This document shows positions 15,063 to 22,664 of a stretch of DNA of 32,355 bases, piece after piece. Source of the DNA: an uncultured Oscillospiraceae bacterium (GTDB taxonomy: Bacteria > Bacillota > Clostridia > Oscillospirales > Oscillospiraceae); the NCBI GenBank assembly GCA_947626315.1, contig CANQRQ010000026.1, positions 1 to 32,355 on the forward strand. The letters run 5' to 3'. A program made the position numbers and the translations under genes. Each line of letters begins with the position of its first letter. Within the stretch, counting starts at the first letter, position 1. A model generated the notes under the pieces. It was given only the letters and a program-made list of their open reading frames with translations, was not told where the DNA came from and searched no databases.

Positions 15063-16936
15063 GGCCAGGTGGGGAGCCAGCCCAGCAGCCCGGTGGCCAG
15101 GCTGTTGTCCACCGGCAGGCCGCCCAGAGCGGGGAAGAAGAGGCCGAACAGCAGCAGGCTGACCGCCGTGAAGCTTACCGTATACGGCAGCCAGTTGGGC
15201 CGGTTGAGCTTCATCAGGCGGAACACATAGCAGAGGGCCAGAATAAGGAAGACCGAAGAGGGGAAATAATGGTATTCAAAGGTGATCCGGCGGACGAACA
15301 TCCAGGGGATCAGCTGGGCCAGGTAGCCCAGGAGGATAAAGGCGGCCTTCCGGTCCCGCCGGAAAAGGGCGGTGTATCCCAGTACGAAGAGGCTCAGCAG
15401 CCCGCCCCAGCAGATGGCGGGATTTAAAAAGGCGCAGATAGAGGAGCGGGTGCCGTCGTCAAAATACTCCAGATAGTACAGGATAGGCCGGATATCCAGC
15501 ACCCACTGGTACCAGCGGGAGGCATAGGGGTGCTCCGCGTTCACGCCCAGGTGATAGCTGAGCATGAACTGCTGGTTGTCCCAGACCATCTCCAGATAGT
15601 CCCGGCTGAAAAGGGGAATCCCACGGGCCTGGCCGTAGGGGAAGTAGGACAGATAATAGATCAGACAGGGCAGGAACACGAAAAAGACCATGCAGAACAG
15701 GCAGTTTCCGAAAAAGGCCGGGAGCAGAGGATCCCGTTCCGGCTCCGGGCTCTCTTCCAGCACGGGGCCCTCCTCCGGCACGGGGTCCGCTTCCGCCTCC
15801 GGCTTCCTTCGCGCCCGGACAAAACGTCCGATCCAGTGCAGCAGCCAGAGCACGGCCAGCCCGCCTCCGGCGTAGATGCAGGTCCACTTGCTGGCCGCGC
15901 CCAGGCCGAAGAACAGGCCGGACAGGCCCAGGGCCGGCAGGCTCTCCCGGCTGAGGTACACATACATGCACAAATACATCAGCAGGATGAAAAACACGGC
16001 ATAGGTGTCCACCGTGGCGATACGGGTCTGGGTATAGTGCATGAAGTCCGAGGCGAAGAGCAGCGTGCCCAGGGTGGGCACAGCCCGTCCGCCGAAGAGC
16101 TTTTTGAGAAACAGATACAGCACCGGCAGCATCAGCACGCCGAAAAGGGTCCCCATAAAGCGCCAGCCGAAGGGCGTCATGCCCAGAAGGCGGATGCCCA
16201 GGGAGATGATGATCTTGCCCAGGGGCGGGTGGGAGATCTCATAGGGCCAGATGCCGTTGAGATGCTCCCAGGCGGTGCGGGCGTGGTAGATCTCGTCAAA
16301 GTAGCTGGAGTTAAGGTAGCTCTGGGCGGCGGGGGCGGTCTCCGCCTCGTCGCAGAGCTGTGGGATATCACAGCTGACCGGGATGGGCAGACCGTCCCCG
16401 TCCAGCAGGGTGAGCTCCCCCAGCCAGGGCGTGCCGGAGGTGCAGCGGATCTGAACGTAGCGGGGGCGCATGGAGAGCGCTGGTGTCAGCGCGTGCCACT
16501 TGAGGACGGAGGCATAGTCCTGCTCAAAGTTATAGGCGGCGGTCCAGCTCTCCCCGTCCTCAGAGTAGAGAATTTCATAGCTGCCAGCGTCGATTCCGGT
16601 ATAGAGCATCAGCCGGGAGGGAACGGCGTCCGCTTCCAGGGTGAGACAGGCAGTCCGGCCGTGCATGGGCACGAAGGTCTGGGGGGCGTCCCGGTCCCCC
16701 AGGTTCGTAAAGGCGGGGACGGCATAGGCCCCGGCGATGAGCAGGACCAGCAGCAGGTCCGGCAGCCAGGCGGGAAAGCGCCCCCGGCGTCCGGGCCGGG
16801 GCAGCGGGGAGGAAACCGGCTCCTCCCCCGGCAGCAGGCAGCTTTTCAGGGCCGGAAGCCCGGTGAAAAAAGCGATCAGCAGCAGCGCCGCCGCGATCGG
16901 CAGCGCGTATTCCAAAAGAACTCTCAAAGCGTTCAT
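15056..16936 (-). CDS. PMT-type (GT39) protein O-mannosyltransferase-like membrane glycosyltransferase
   Basis: A 626-residue polytopic GT-C enzyme. After two N-terminal membrane segments (8-30 and 56-78) comes an extracytoplasmic beta-rich section (about 90-200) resembling a discoidin/F5-8C insertion (YEILYSEDGESW, YVQIRCTSG). The catalytic loop follows: Asp214-Glu215 in YFDEIYHAR and HPPLGK 236-241, the PMT signature. A highly acidic cytoplasmic loop lies around 383-406. The family transfers a sugar from a polyprenyl-phosphate carrier to proteins or other exported acceptors; the GT2-GtrA protein at 21518-22609 could make that donor. The gene stands alone on the minus strand between the two R2 copies; its last codons (Leu, TAA) lie at and inside the R2 end. 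A poor ribosome site precedes ATG 16936. Confidence 0.9.
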   Translation of the reverse strand: MNALRVLLEYALPIAAALLLIAFFTGLPALKSCLLPGEEPVSSPLPRPGRRGRFPAWLPDLLLVLLIAGAYAVPAFTNLGDRDAPQTFVPMHGRTACLTLEADAVPSRLMLYTGIDAGSYEILYSEDGESWTAAYNFEQDYASVLKWHALTPALSMRPRYVQIRCTSGTPWLGELTLLDGDGLPIPVSCDIPQLCDEAETAPAAQSYLNSSYFDEIYHARTAWEHLNGIWPYEISHPPLGKIIISLGIRLLGMTPFGWRFMGTLFGVLMLPVLYLFLKKLFGGRAVPTLGTLLFASDFMHYTQTRIATVDTYAVFFILLMYLCMYVYLSRESLPALGLSGLFFGLGAASKWTCIYAGGGLAVLWLLHWIGRFVRARRKPEAEADPVPEEGPVLEESPEPERDPLLPAFFGNCLFCMVFFVFLPCLIYYLSYFPYGQARGIPLFSRDYLEMVWDNQQFMLSYHLGVNAEHPYASRWYQWVLDIRPILYYLEYFDDGTRSSICAFLNPAICWGGLLSLFVLGYTALFRRDRKAAFILLGYLAQLIPWMFVRRITFEYHYFPSSVFLILALCYVFRLMKLNRPNWLPYTVSFTAVSLLLFGLFFPALGGLPVDNSLATGLLGWLPTWPL

Positions 16937-16992
16937 AGCGGTTGTATCTCCGGAAAAATGCGTGATGAAAAGGCAGGGGCCGTTTCGCCCTT

Positions 16993-17022
16993 ATTATAAT
17001 GATTATCGCATAGCGAAAACAA
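16993..17022 (-). promoter_or_regulatory. Promoter-like sequence at R2 copy B end, reading into PMT
   Basis: Minus-strand TTGTTT (17017-17022), 18-bp spacer, TATAAT (16993-16998). The -35 lies in the terminal hairpin of R2 and the -10 straddles the element's edge. The PMT start lies 57 bp downstream. This is the best promoter candidate for the PMT gene. Confidence 0.5.
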
Positions 17023-17200
17023 TCGAGCGTTCGATTGTTTTCGCTGCCAAACGACAAGTTTGGCAGCCAATGATTCAAAGAATCATTGGCGCGATGCTCA
17101 TTGCAATGAGTATATGGCAAAACAGCACTGCTGTTTCGCTGAGCAGCAAAGCTGCTCGGCGAAACGCTTTTGGCGTTTCGCCATTATATAATTATTATAG
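16994..17200 (-). repeat. R2 multi-hairpin repeat, copy B
   Basis: 207 bp, the inverted partner of 14855-15061. One end keeps TTATAATGAT (16994-17003); the other (ATTATTATAG 17191-17200) matches the terminal repeat at 8/10. The hairpins occur in the same order on the minus strand. Most of the interior differences from copy A fall in loops (the second and last hairpins) or exchange A-T, G-T and G-C pairs in stems (third, sixth and last hairpins), so folding is kept. Confidence 0.88.
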
Positions 17201-17279
17201 CCAGCCGGGCCGGAATAGTCAAGGCGGGGGAGAAAACGGCTGACTTTTCCAAAATCCGGCCCCGCCGGCGGGTTTTCTC

Positions 17280-17308
17280 TTGCATATGTCCCCTGTTTGT
17301 GCTAAAAT
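17280..17308 (+). promoter_or_regulatory. Promoter of the WbaP-GT4-LCP operon
   Basis: TTGCAT (17280-17285), 17-bp spacer, TAAAAT (17303-17308). It is preceded by a short GC-rich hairpin plus TTTT (about 17252-17276), which may insulate it from transcription out of R2. The coding start is 62 bp downstream. Confidence 0.6.
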
Positions 17309-17370
17309 GTACTGCAATGCCCGTTGGGCGGCGGAAGCCGGAGAAAGAAAACGGCCTGAGGTTTGGCAGC

Positions 17371-18777
17371 ATGATCAAAAGAAACCAGAGAACAATCAAC
17401 TGGATAAACCGTCTGATCGATTGGGGCATCATCTACCTGTCCTACGGTTGGGCCGTTTGGTTCTGGATCTTCTATTTGGATCATGAGCGGAACAATATCG
17501 CGGTACATTACGTCTTTGAAAATCCCTGGCCGGTGCTGCTGGCGGGCTTCATGATCATGCTGGTCTTTCAGTACGGCGGGCTGTACGACTCCTTCCGCTC
17601 CCGCCGGCTGGTCCAGGAGCTGCTGCAGCTGCTCAAATATTTTACCCTGTGCCTGGCGCTGATCGTGGGGCTCTTCTTCCTGATGAAGCTGGAGGATTTC
17701 TCCCGGGGCGTCATGGTTTCGGCGGCCCTGTGCGCCTATGTGCTGCTGGCCGCCAAGCGGGTCGGCGTGCGGGCTGTGCTGCGCCTGGCCCGGAGGACGG
17801 GCTATAACCAAAAGCATGTGCTCCTGGTGGGCAGCGGCCGTCTGGCCCAGAAGTATGTGGACAGCATCCGGGAAAATCCCCAGTTCGGTTTCCACTGCGC
17901 CGGCTATGTGGGCCAGCGGGGCGAGAAGGGCCTGGGCCGGTATCTGGGCGGATACGACAGCCTGCAGACCGTGTTGGAGCAGAACGATCCGGATGAAGTG
18001 ATCATCGCGCTGGAGCAGTACGAGATGGAGCTGATGAACAGCGTGATCGGCTGCTGTGAGGAGCAGGGGATCCGGGTCAGCATCATCCCTATTTACAATG
18101 ACTACCTGCCGGGCAGCGCCACGGTGGACACCCTGGGCCGGGTGCGGCTGATCAGCCTGCGCAGCAATTCCCAGGACCTGACCCTTTACCGGGTGCTCAA
18201 GCGCGTTTTTGACATTCTTTTTGCCCTGGCTGCCCTGCTGCTGACCTCGCCGGTGATGCTGGCGGTGGCGATCGGGGTGCGGCTGTCCGGGCCCGGACCG
18301 ATCCTGTTCCGGCAGACACGGGTGGGGAAGGACCGGAAGCTGTTCACCATGTACAAATTCCGGAGCATGGTGCAGAACGAGGGGGCGGACAGCACCTGGA
18401 CCCGCGCTACTGACAGCCGGATCACCCCCTTTGGGGCGCTGATCCGCAAGCTCAGCCTGGACGAGCTGCCCCAGTTTTTCAACGTGCTGCGGGGCGAAAT
18501 GAGCGTGGTAGGCCCCCGGCCGGAGCTGCCGTTTTTTGTGGAAAAATACCGGAAGGAAATCCCTCTGTACATGGTCAAGCACCAGATGAAGCCGGGCATC
18601 ACCGGCTGGGCCCAGGTGAACGGCTACCGGGGGGACACCAGCATCGAAAAGCGGATCCGGTACGATCTTTGGTATATTGAGAATTGGTCGCTGTTTCTGG
18701 ACATAAAGATTATCCTGTTGACAGTGTTCGGAGGAATGGTCAACAAAGAGAAGAACCTCCGCCTGATGCGAAAATGA
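17371..18777 (+). CDS. Undecaprenyl-phosphate sugar-phosphate transferase (WbaP/CpsE type)
   Basis: A 468-residue polyprenyl glycosylphosphotransferase. Several N-terminal membrane segments (about 15-130) precede a cytoplasmic nucleotide-binding-like domain (HVLLVGSGRLAQKYVD 149-164). The catalytic bacterial sugar transferase domain covers 275-468: KRVFDILFALAALLLTSP, RVGKDRKLFTMYKFRSM, the LSLDELPQ dyad Asp364-Glu365, VVGPRPE and KPGITGWAQVNG. It moves a hexose-1-phosphate from UDP-sugar to undecaprenyl phosphate, starting assembly of a surface glycan. ATG 17371 was chosen over the upstream in-frame codon at 17170, which lies within R2 and before the promoter. It is coupled to the next gene by an ATGA overlap. 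Confidence 0.92.
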   Translation: MIKRNQRTINWINRLIDWGIIYLSYGWAVWFWIFYLDHERNNIAVHYVFENPWPVLLAGFMIMLVFQYGGLYDSFRSRRLVQELLQLLKYFTLCLALIVGLFFLMKLEDFSRGVMVSAALCAYVLLAAKRVGVRAVLRLARRTGYNQKHVLLVGSGRLAQKYVDSIRENPQFGFHCAGYVGQRGEKGLGRYLGGYDSLQTVLEQNDPDEVIIALEQYEMELMNSVIGCCEEQGIRVSIIPIYNDYLPGSATVDTLGRVRLISLRSNSQDLTLYRVLKRVFDILFALAALLLTSPVMLAVAIGVRLSGPGPILFRQTRVGKDRKLFTMYKFRSMVQNEGADSTWTRATDSRITPFGALIRKLSLDELPQFFNVLRGEMSVVGPRPELPFFVEKYRKEIPLYMVKHQMKPGITGWAQVNGYRGDTSIEKRIRYDLWYIENWSLFLDIKIILLTVFGGMVNKEKNLRLMRK

Positions 18778-19859
18778 AAAAACTGTTGATGACGGCCTCC
18801 AGCTTTGCCCATATCGAGAGCTTCCACCTGCCCTACCTGGCGGGCTTCAAGGCGCTGGGCTGGGAGCTGCACCTGGCCTGCGGGGGCGAGGCGCGGGCCA
18901 TACCGGACGCGGCCGCGGTTCTGCCCCTGCCCTTTGAAAAGAGCTTTACGGCCCCCGGCAATTTCCGGGCCTGCGCCATGCTGCGAAGGCAGATGCGGCG
19001 GGAGCGGTACGACCTGGTGATCGCCCACACCAGCTTGGCGGCTTTTTTCACGCGTCTGGCGGCGGCGGGGCTGCGGCCCCGTCCCAGGGTCATCAATGTC
19101 ATGCACGGCTACCTGTTCGACGACGAGACGCCCTTTCTCAGGGCCGCGGTCCTGAAGGCGGCGGAGCTGCTCACGGCCCCCTGGACGGACCTGGTGCTGA
19201 CCATGAACGAGTATGACACCCGCTGGGCCCGGGCGCACAGGGCCGGAAAGCAGATACGGCAGATCCCCGGCATGGGGGTGGACGCGGAGAAGCTCCTTGC
19301 TTCCCCTGCCCGGGAGATTCCGGGCGCGGCGGAGGGGGACTTTGTGCTGGTCTACCCGGCGGAGTTTTCCAAAAGAAAGAATCAGACCATGCTGATCCGG
19401 GCGATGGCGCTTCTGCCGGAGCGGGTAAAGCTGCTGCTCCCCGGAGAGGGGGCGCTGCTGGAGGAGTGCCGCCGGCTGGCCCGGGAGCTGGGGCTTGAAA
19501 AGCGGGTGCTTTTCCCCGGCTACGTTCGGGAGATCGGAGCCCTCCTGGCCCGGGCGGACGCGGCGGTGACCGCCAGCCGCTCAGAGGGGCTGCCCTTTAA
19601 CGTGATCGAGGCCATGCTGATGGGCCTTCCGGTTGCGGCCAGCCGGGTGAAGGGGCACACGGACCTGGTGACAGATGGGGAGACGGGCCTGCTCTTCCCC
19701 TTTGGGGACGAGGCGGCCTTTGCCGGCGCGATTCAAAAGCTGCTGGACGACGGGGCGCTGAGAGCCCGTCTGGGCGCCCGCGGCCGGGAGGCGGCCCAGG
19801 CGTACCGGCTGGAGGCGGTGTTCCCGCAGGTCATGGACGCGTATTGTTCTCTTATATAA
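18774..19859 (+). CDS. Glycosyltransferase family 4
   Basis: A 361-residue GT-B enzyme. The donor half shows VLVYPAEFSKRKNQTMLIRA (192-211) and the E-x7-E motif at Glu271/Glu279 (EGLPFNVIEAMLMGLP), diagnostic of retaining GT4 enzymes such as those extending polyprenol-linked glycans. MHGYLF at 110-115 is part of the acceptor half. ATG 18774 overlaps the preceding stop (ATGA); the longer frame from 18684 lies wholly inside the upstream gene. Probably adds the second sugar after the WbaP-like step. Donor and linkage cannot be read from sequence. Confidence 0.9.
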   Translation: MKKLLMTASSFAHIESFHLPYLAGFKALGWELHLACGGEARAIPDAAAVLPLPFEKSFTAPGNFRACAMLRRQMRRERYDLVIAHTSLAAFFTRLAAAGLRPRPRVINVMHGYLFDDETPFLRAAVLKAAELLTAPWTDLVLTMNEYDTRWARAHRAGKQIRQIPGMGVDAEKLLASPAREIPGAAEGDFVLVYPAEFSKRKNQTMLIRAMALLPERVKLLLPGEGALLEECRRLARELGLEKRVLFPGYVREIGALLARADAAVTASRSEGLPFNVIEAMLMGLPVAASRVKGHTDLVTDGETGLLFPFGDEAAFAGAIQKLLDDGALRARLGARGREAAQAYRLEAVFPQVMDAYCSLI

Positions 19860-19886
19860 TCCAATCTTTTTAAACGGAGGCTGAAA

Positions 19887-21011
19887 ATGGCTGACACGAA
19901 AAAGCAGAACGATCAGATAACGCAGGAAAAGAAAAAGACCGTGAAAAAACGGCGGCGCTGGCCCCTGTGGGTCCTGTTGGGCCTGGTGGTGGTCATCGCT
20001 GCGGCGGCGATCGCCTCGGCGCTGGTCTTTGACCACTACTTTGACAAGCTGGGGAAAGCGGATTCGCCTACCCAGATAAAGGAGTCCCTGAGCCCGGAAG
20101 ACGAGGCCTGGAAGCAGGAGCTGGACCAGGATCAGCTGGCCGCTATGGACGAGGCCCTGGAGAAGAGCCTGGCGGCGGCCGCGGATTGGGATTTCGCAGA
20201 TCAGAGGGTGAAGAACATCCTGCTGATCGGCGTGGACAACGACTATGCCGGCGGGATGGATCAGCTGGGCAACGCGGACGGGTTGATCATCGTCTCTATC
20301 AACGAGGACACCAAGCGGGTGGCGCTCAACTCCATCATGCGGGACAGCTATGTGTCCGTACCCGGCCGCTACAACACAAAGATCACGCTGACCTATCACT
20401 TTGGCGGTGTGGATTTGCTGCGGGAAGTGATGGAGGCCAACTTCGGCGTCCCGATCGACAATTACATGCTGGTCAATTATCCGGATCTGATCCAGATCGT
20501 GGACGCCATGGGCGGCGTGGAAATGGATGTGACGGCGGACGAACTGTACTGGATGCAGCCCAAGATCGAGAACCTGAACGAGATTCTGGGCCGGATGCCG
20601 GAGCAGGATGTGCTCAGCCCGACCCAGGCGGGCACTCTGCTGCTCAACGGGGTGCAGACGGCGGCCTATCTGCGCATCCGCTACGCCGGAAACGGGGACT
20701 TTGACCGGACAACCCGGGCCCGGAATGTGCTGCTGGCTCTGAAGGACAAGGCGGCCGCCATGAGCCTGACCGAGCTGAACGAAATGGCCAACGTTGTGCT
20801 CCCCTGTGTCAAGACGGATCTGAGCGAAGGGGAGGTGCTGAGCCTGCTGCTGTCGGCGCCCAGCTATCTGCAGTATGAGATGGAGTCCAACCGGATCCCC
20901 ATCGACGGCACCTGGGGCTTTGCCGACGCGGCGGAAGCCGGCGCCGTGGTCACGGTGGATTACAAGGCAAACAGAGACTTTCTGTACAATTCCATCTACG
21001 GCAACGGCTGA
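19887..21011 (+). CDS. LytR-CpsA-Psr (LCP) family glycopolymer transferase
   Basis: A 374-residue protein with a basic cytoplasmic N-terminus, one membrane anchor (about 25-48) and an extracellular LCP domain (108-290). Conserved elements: KNILLIGVDN, DGLIIVSINEDTKRVALNSI, catalytic-region Arg152-Asp153, KITLTYHFGG, Arg263/Arg265 and the DFDRTTRARNVL motif (271-282). LCP proteins attach undecaprenyl-pyrophosphate-linked wall polymers to peptidoglycan. A consensus GGAGG lies 6 nt before ATG 19887, 27 bp after the GT4 gene. It completes a start-extend-attach operon and is followed by a strong terminator. Confidence 0.93.
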   Translation: MADTKKQNDQITQEKKKTVKKRRRWPLWVLLGLVVVIAAAAIASALVFDHYFDKLGKADSPTQIKESLSPEDEAWKQELDQDQLAAMDEALEKSLAAAADWDFADQRVKNILLIGVDNDYAGGMDQLGNADGLIIVSINEDTKRVALNSIMRDSYVSVPGRYNTKITLTYHFGGVDLLREVMEANFGVPIDNYMLVNYPDLIQIVDAMGGVEMDVTADELYWMQPKIENLNEILGRMPEQDVLSPTQAGTLLLNGVQTAAYLRIRYAGNGDFDRTTRARNVLLALKDKAAAMSLTELNEMANVVLPCVKTDLSEGEVLSLLLSAPSYLQYEMESNRIPIDGTWGFADAAEAGAVVTVDYKANRDFLYNSIYGNG

Positions 21012-21041
21012 CGGCAGCTTAAGCGTCTGCCGTACAAAACA

Positions 21042-21081
21042 GGGGCTGCAGCAAGCCAAAATGGCAAGCTGCAGCCCCTTT
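21042..21081 (+). terminator. Terminator of the WbaP-GT4-LCP operon
   Basis: An 11-bp stem (GGGGCTGCAGC 21042-21052 with 21068-21078) with an inner GCC/GGC helix, followed by TTTGTGTGTT. It belongs to the CTGCAGC hairpin type that flanks both R1 copies. A smaller hairpin (ACGGCAG/CTGCCGT, 21011-21033) lies just before it. Confidence 0.75.
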
Positions 21082-21111
21082 GTGTGTTAAAAAAGCAAAA
21101 TCTTTTCCTGC

Positions 21112-21442
21112 GATAAACGAAAGTTTAGCTTCCTAAAAAGGTAGTTTTTCCTCTGCTCGTTTCCTTTGGTCATCAGCGGAAACAGGGTTTGGTCTCTTGG
21201 TGGCTTTGTTCGCTTTCTTTGCCTTGCCGCAAAGAAAGCGAACCGAAAGAAAAGGCACCCGGGGAAGTTTCCCCGGGGCCCCTCCGGGAGCAATGTACAG
21301 CAGATCCGTTCTTAGGTCGCCCTTAGTCTTTCTTGCAGGTTTACCCCGGTGCAGACACTGGCAGAAGTCGCTCCTGCGGTTGCACGCACATACCTACAAG
21401 GCTCGCCGGGCACTTGTTTCCTCCTATAAACTTTCGTTTACC
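21112..21442 (-). repeat. R1 repeat, copy 2 (inverted relative to copy 1)
   Basis: 331 bp with 16-bp ends GATAAACGAAAGTTTA (21112-21127) and TAAACTTTCGTTTACC (21427-21442), 15/16 complementary. The 21160-21412 core is the inverted counterpart of 14469-14720. The 14-15-bp hairpin arm TTCGCTTTCTTTGC and the CCCGGGG stem are identical between copies, while the CCCGGGG loop differs. The two copies bracket about 6.3 kb of glycan genes. Confidence 0.8.
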
Positions 21443-21462
21443 TTTAAATGTACCTTGGCAGA

Positions 21463-21505
21463 TTAAAAAGCTGCAGCAAAAAAGCATTTTGCTACAGCTT
21501 TTTAA
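21463..21505. terminator. Long hairpin, terminator of the GT2-GtrA operon
   Basis: A 19-bp stem with one mismatch (21463-21481 with 21487-21505) holds A5 and T5 tracts at its base, so it can work in both directions. It lies 13 bp beyond the GT2-GtrA stop and contains the AAGCTGCAGC arm shared with other R1-flanking hairpins. Confidence 0.75.
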
Positions 21506-21517
21506 CGCTTTATGAAT

Positions 21518-22609
21518 TTACTTTTCCTTCTGAGAGAAGACCCATTCCCGCTGGATCTGGTAGCTGATGAAGAACAGGCAGGTGTCCACCGCGAACTTGA
21601 TCAGCGTGGCGATAATGGGCACGCTGTTGGAGAGCAGGCGGTTGATCAGAGTCACCAGGCCGGCAGAAACCAGCATCTGGGGGATGCACAGGCAATAGTA
21701 CCGGAACAGCGCCCGCTTGTAGCTCCCCTTGTTGCTGAAGACAACCGTATTGTTGGCGTTGAAGTTGGCGAAGGAGGAGCAGACGCGGGCGATCACCGTG
21801 GCGGTCAGCTCGGCGTAGGCGCCGATCCGCGACCCGAAAAGCCGCATCACCAGGTAGAACAGGCCCAGGTCGATCAGGGTGGAGCCGAAGGAGCTGAGCA
21901 GGAACTTGAACATGATCTTGAAGATCCGCCAGGAGTCCTTCACCGGGTCGTAATGGGAGCGGACGTTCTCATCCTCATAGACCGTCTCAATGGGCTGCTC
22001 GATAAAGCCGATCCCCATCCGCTTCATATGCAGCAGCATATTGGTCTCGTACTCAAAGCGCTCGCCCTCGATGGCGCAGAAGCGCTCCAGGCAGGAGCGG
22101 GGGATGGCCCGCAGGCCGGTCTGGGTGTCGGAGAGCTTGATGCCGTAGCACAGGCGGAACATCCGGGCGGTGGTCTTGTTGCCCGCCACGCTGCGCGGGG
22201 GGATGCCGGGCAGGTCAAAGTTCCGGCAGCCCAGCACCACCTTGCCGGGGTTTTGCAGCATCACGTCGCCGCAGGCGATGATATCTCCCACCAGGTGCTG
22301 CCCGTCTCCGTCGATGGTGATCACGCCCTCCGCCTCCGGAAGCTCATCCAGCACATAGCGGAACGCGGTTTTCAGCGCCCGGCCCTTGCCCTTGTTCCCC
22401 TCGTGATGCAGCACCACACAGCCGGGCAGGGCCGCCGCCTTTTCAAAAAAGCGCTGCCGGTCGTCCTTGCTCCCGTCATCCACAATGACGATATGTTGAA
22501 AGCCCCTGGCCGCCAGGCCATCCACCACGGCGCTGAATTTTTCATCCGGGTTCAGGGACGGCAGTACCACTGCCAGCGCCTCCTGGCAGGGCTTAATTTC
22601 AGCTGACAT
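21518..22609 (-). CDS. Polyprenyl-phosphate glycosyltransferase (GT2) fused to GtrA domain
   Basis: A 363-residue fusion. Residues 10-235 are a GT2 domain of the dolichol-phosphate-mannose synthase type: VDDGSKDD (43-50), the metal site DGDGQH (100-105) and DTQTGLR (161-167). Residues 235-355 form a four-helix GtrA domain (FLLSSFGSTLIDLGLFYL, then VCSSFANFNANN, and a late IQREWVFS). The GT2 part would load a sugar on polyprenyl phosphate, and GtrA proteins are thought to flip such lipids outward. That lipid-linked sugar is exactly what a PMT-type enzyme uses, so it may serve the PMT at 15056-16936. Last gene of a three-gene minus-strand operon. Confidence 0.9.
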   Translation of the reverse strand: MSAEIKPCQEALAVVLPSLNPDEKFSAVVDGLAARGFQHIVIVDDGSKDDRQRFFEKAAALPGCVVLHHEGNKGKGRALKTAFRYVLDELPEAEGVITIDGDGQHLVGDIIACGDVMLQNPGKVVLGCRNFDLPGIPPRSVAGNKTTARMFRLCYGIKLSDTQTGLRAIPRSCLERFCAIEGERFEYETNMLLHMKRMGIGFIEQPIETVYEDENVRSHYDPVKDSWRIFKIMFKFLLSSFGSTLIDLGLFYLVMRLFGSRIGAYAELTATVIARVCSSFANFNANNTVVFSNKGSYKRALFRYYCLCIPQMLVSAGLVTLINRLLSNSVPIIATLIKFAVDTCLFFISYQIQREWVFSQKEK

Positions 22610-22664
22610 GCGACTTGTACCTCTGTTTGCGTATCAATCAAATCCGGGCCGGAAGAAAGCTCGG

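Noticed and set aside
14860-15162. Open frame of about 100 codons through R2 copy A, with a counterpart at 16575-17120 (minus)
   Set aside because: Both share a peptide only because they translate the same R2 repeat; the frames run into non-coding or antisense sequence and lack ribosome sites.
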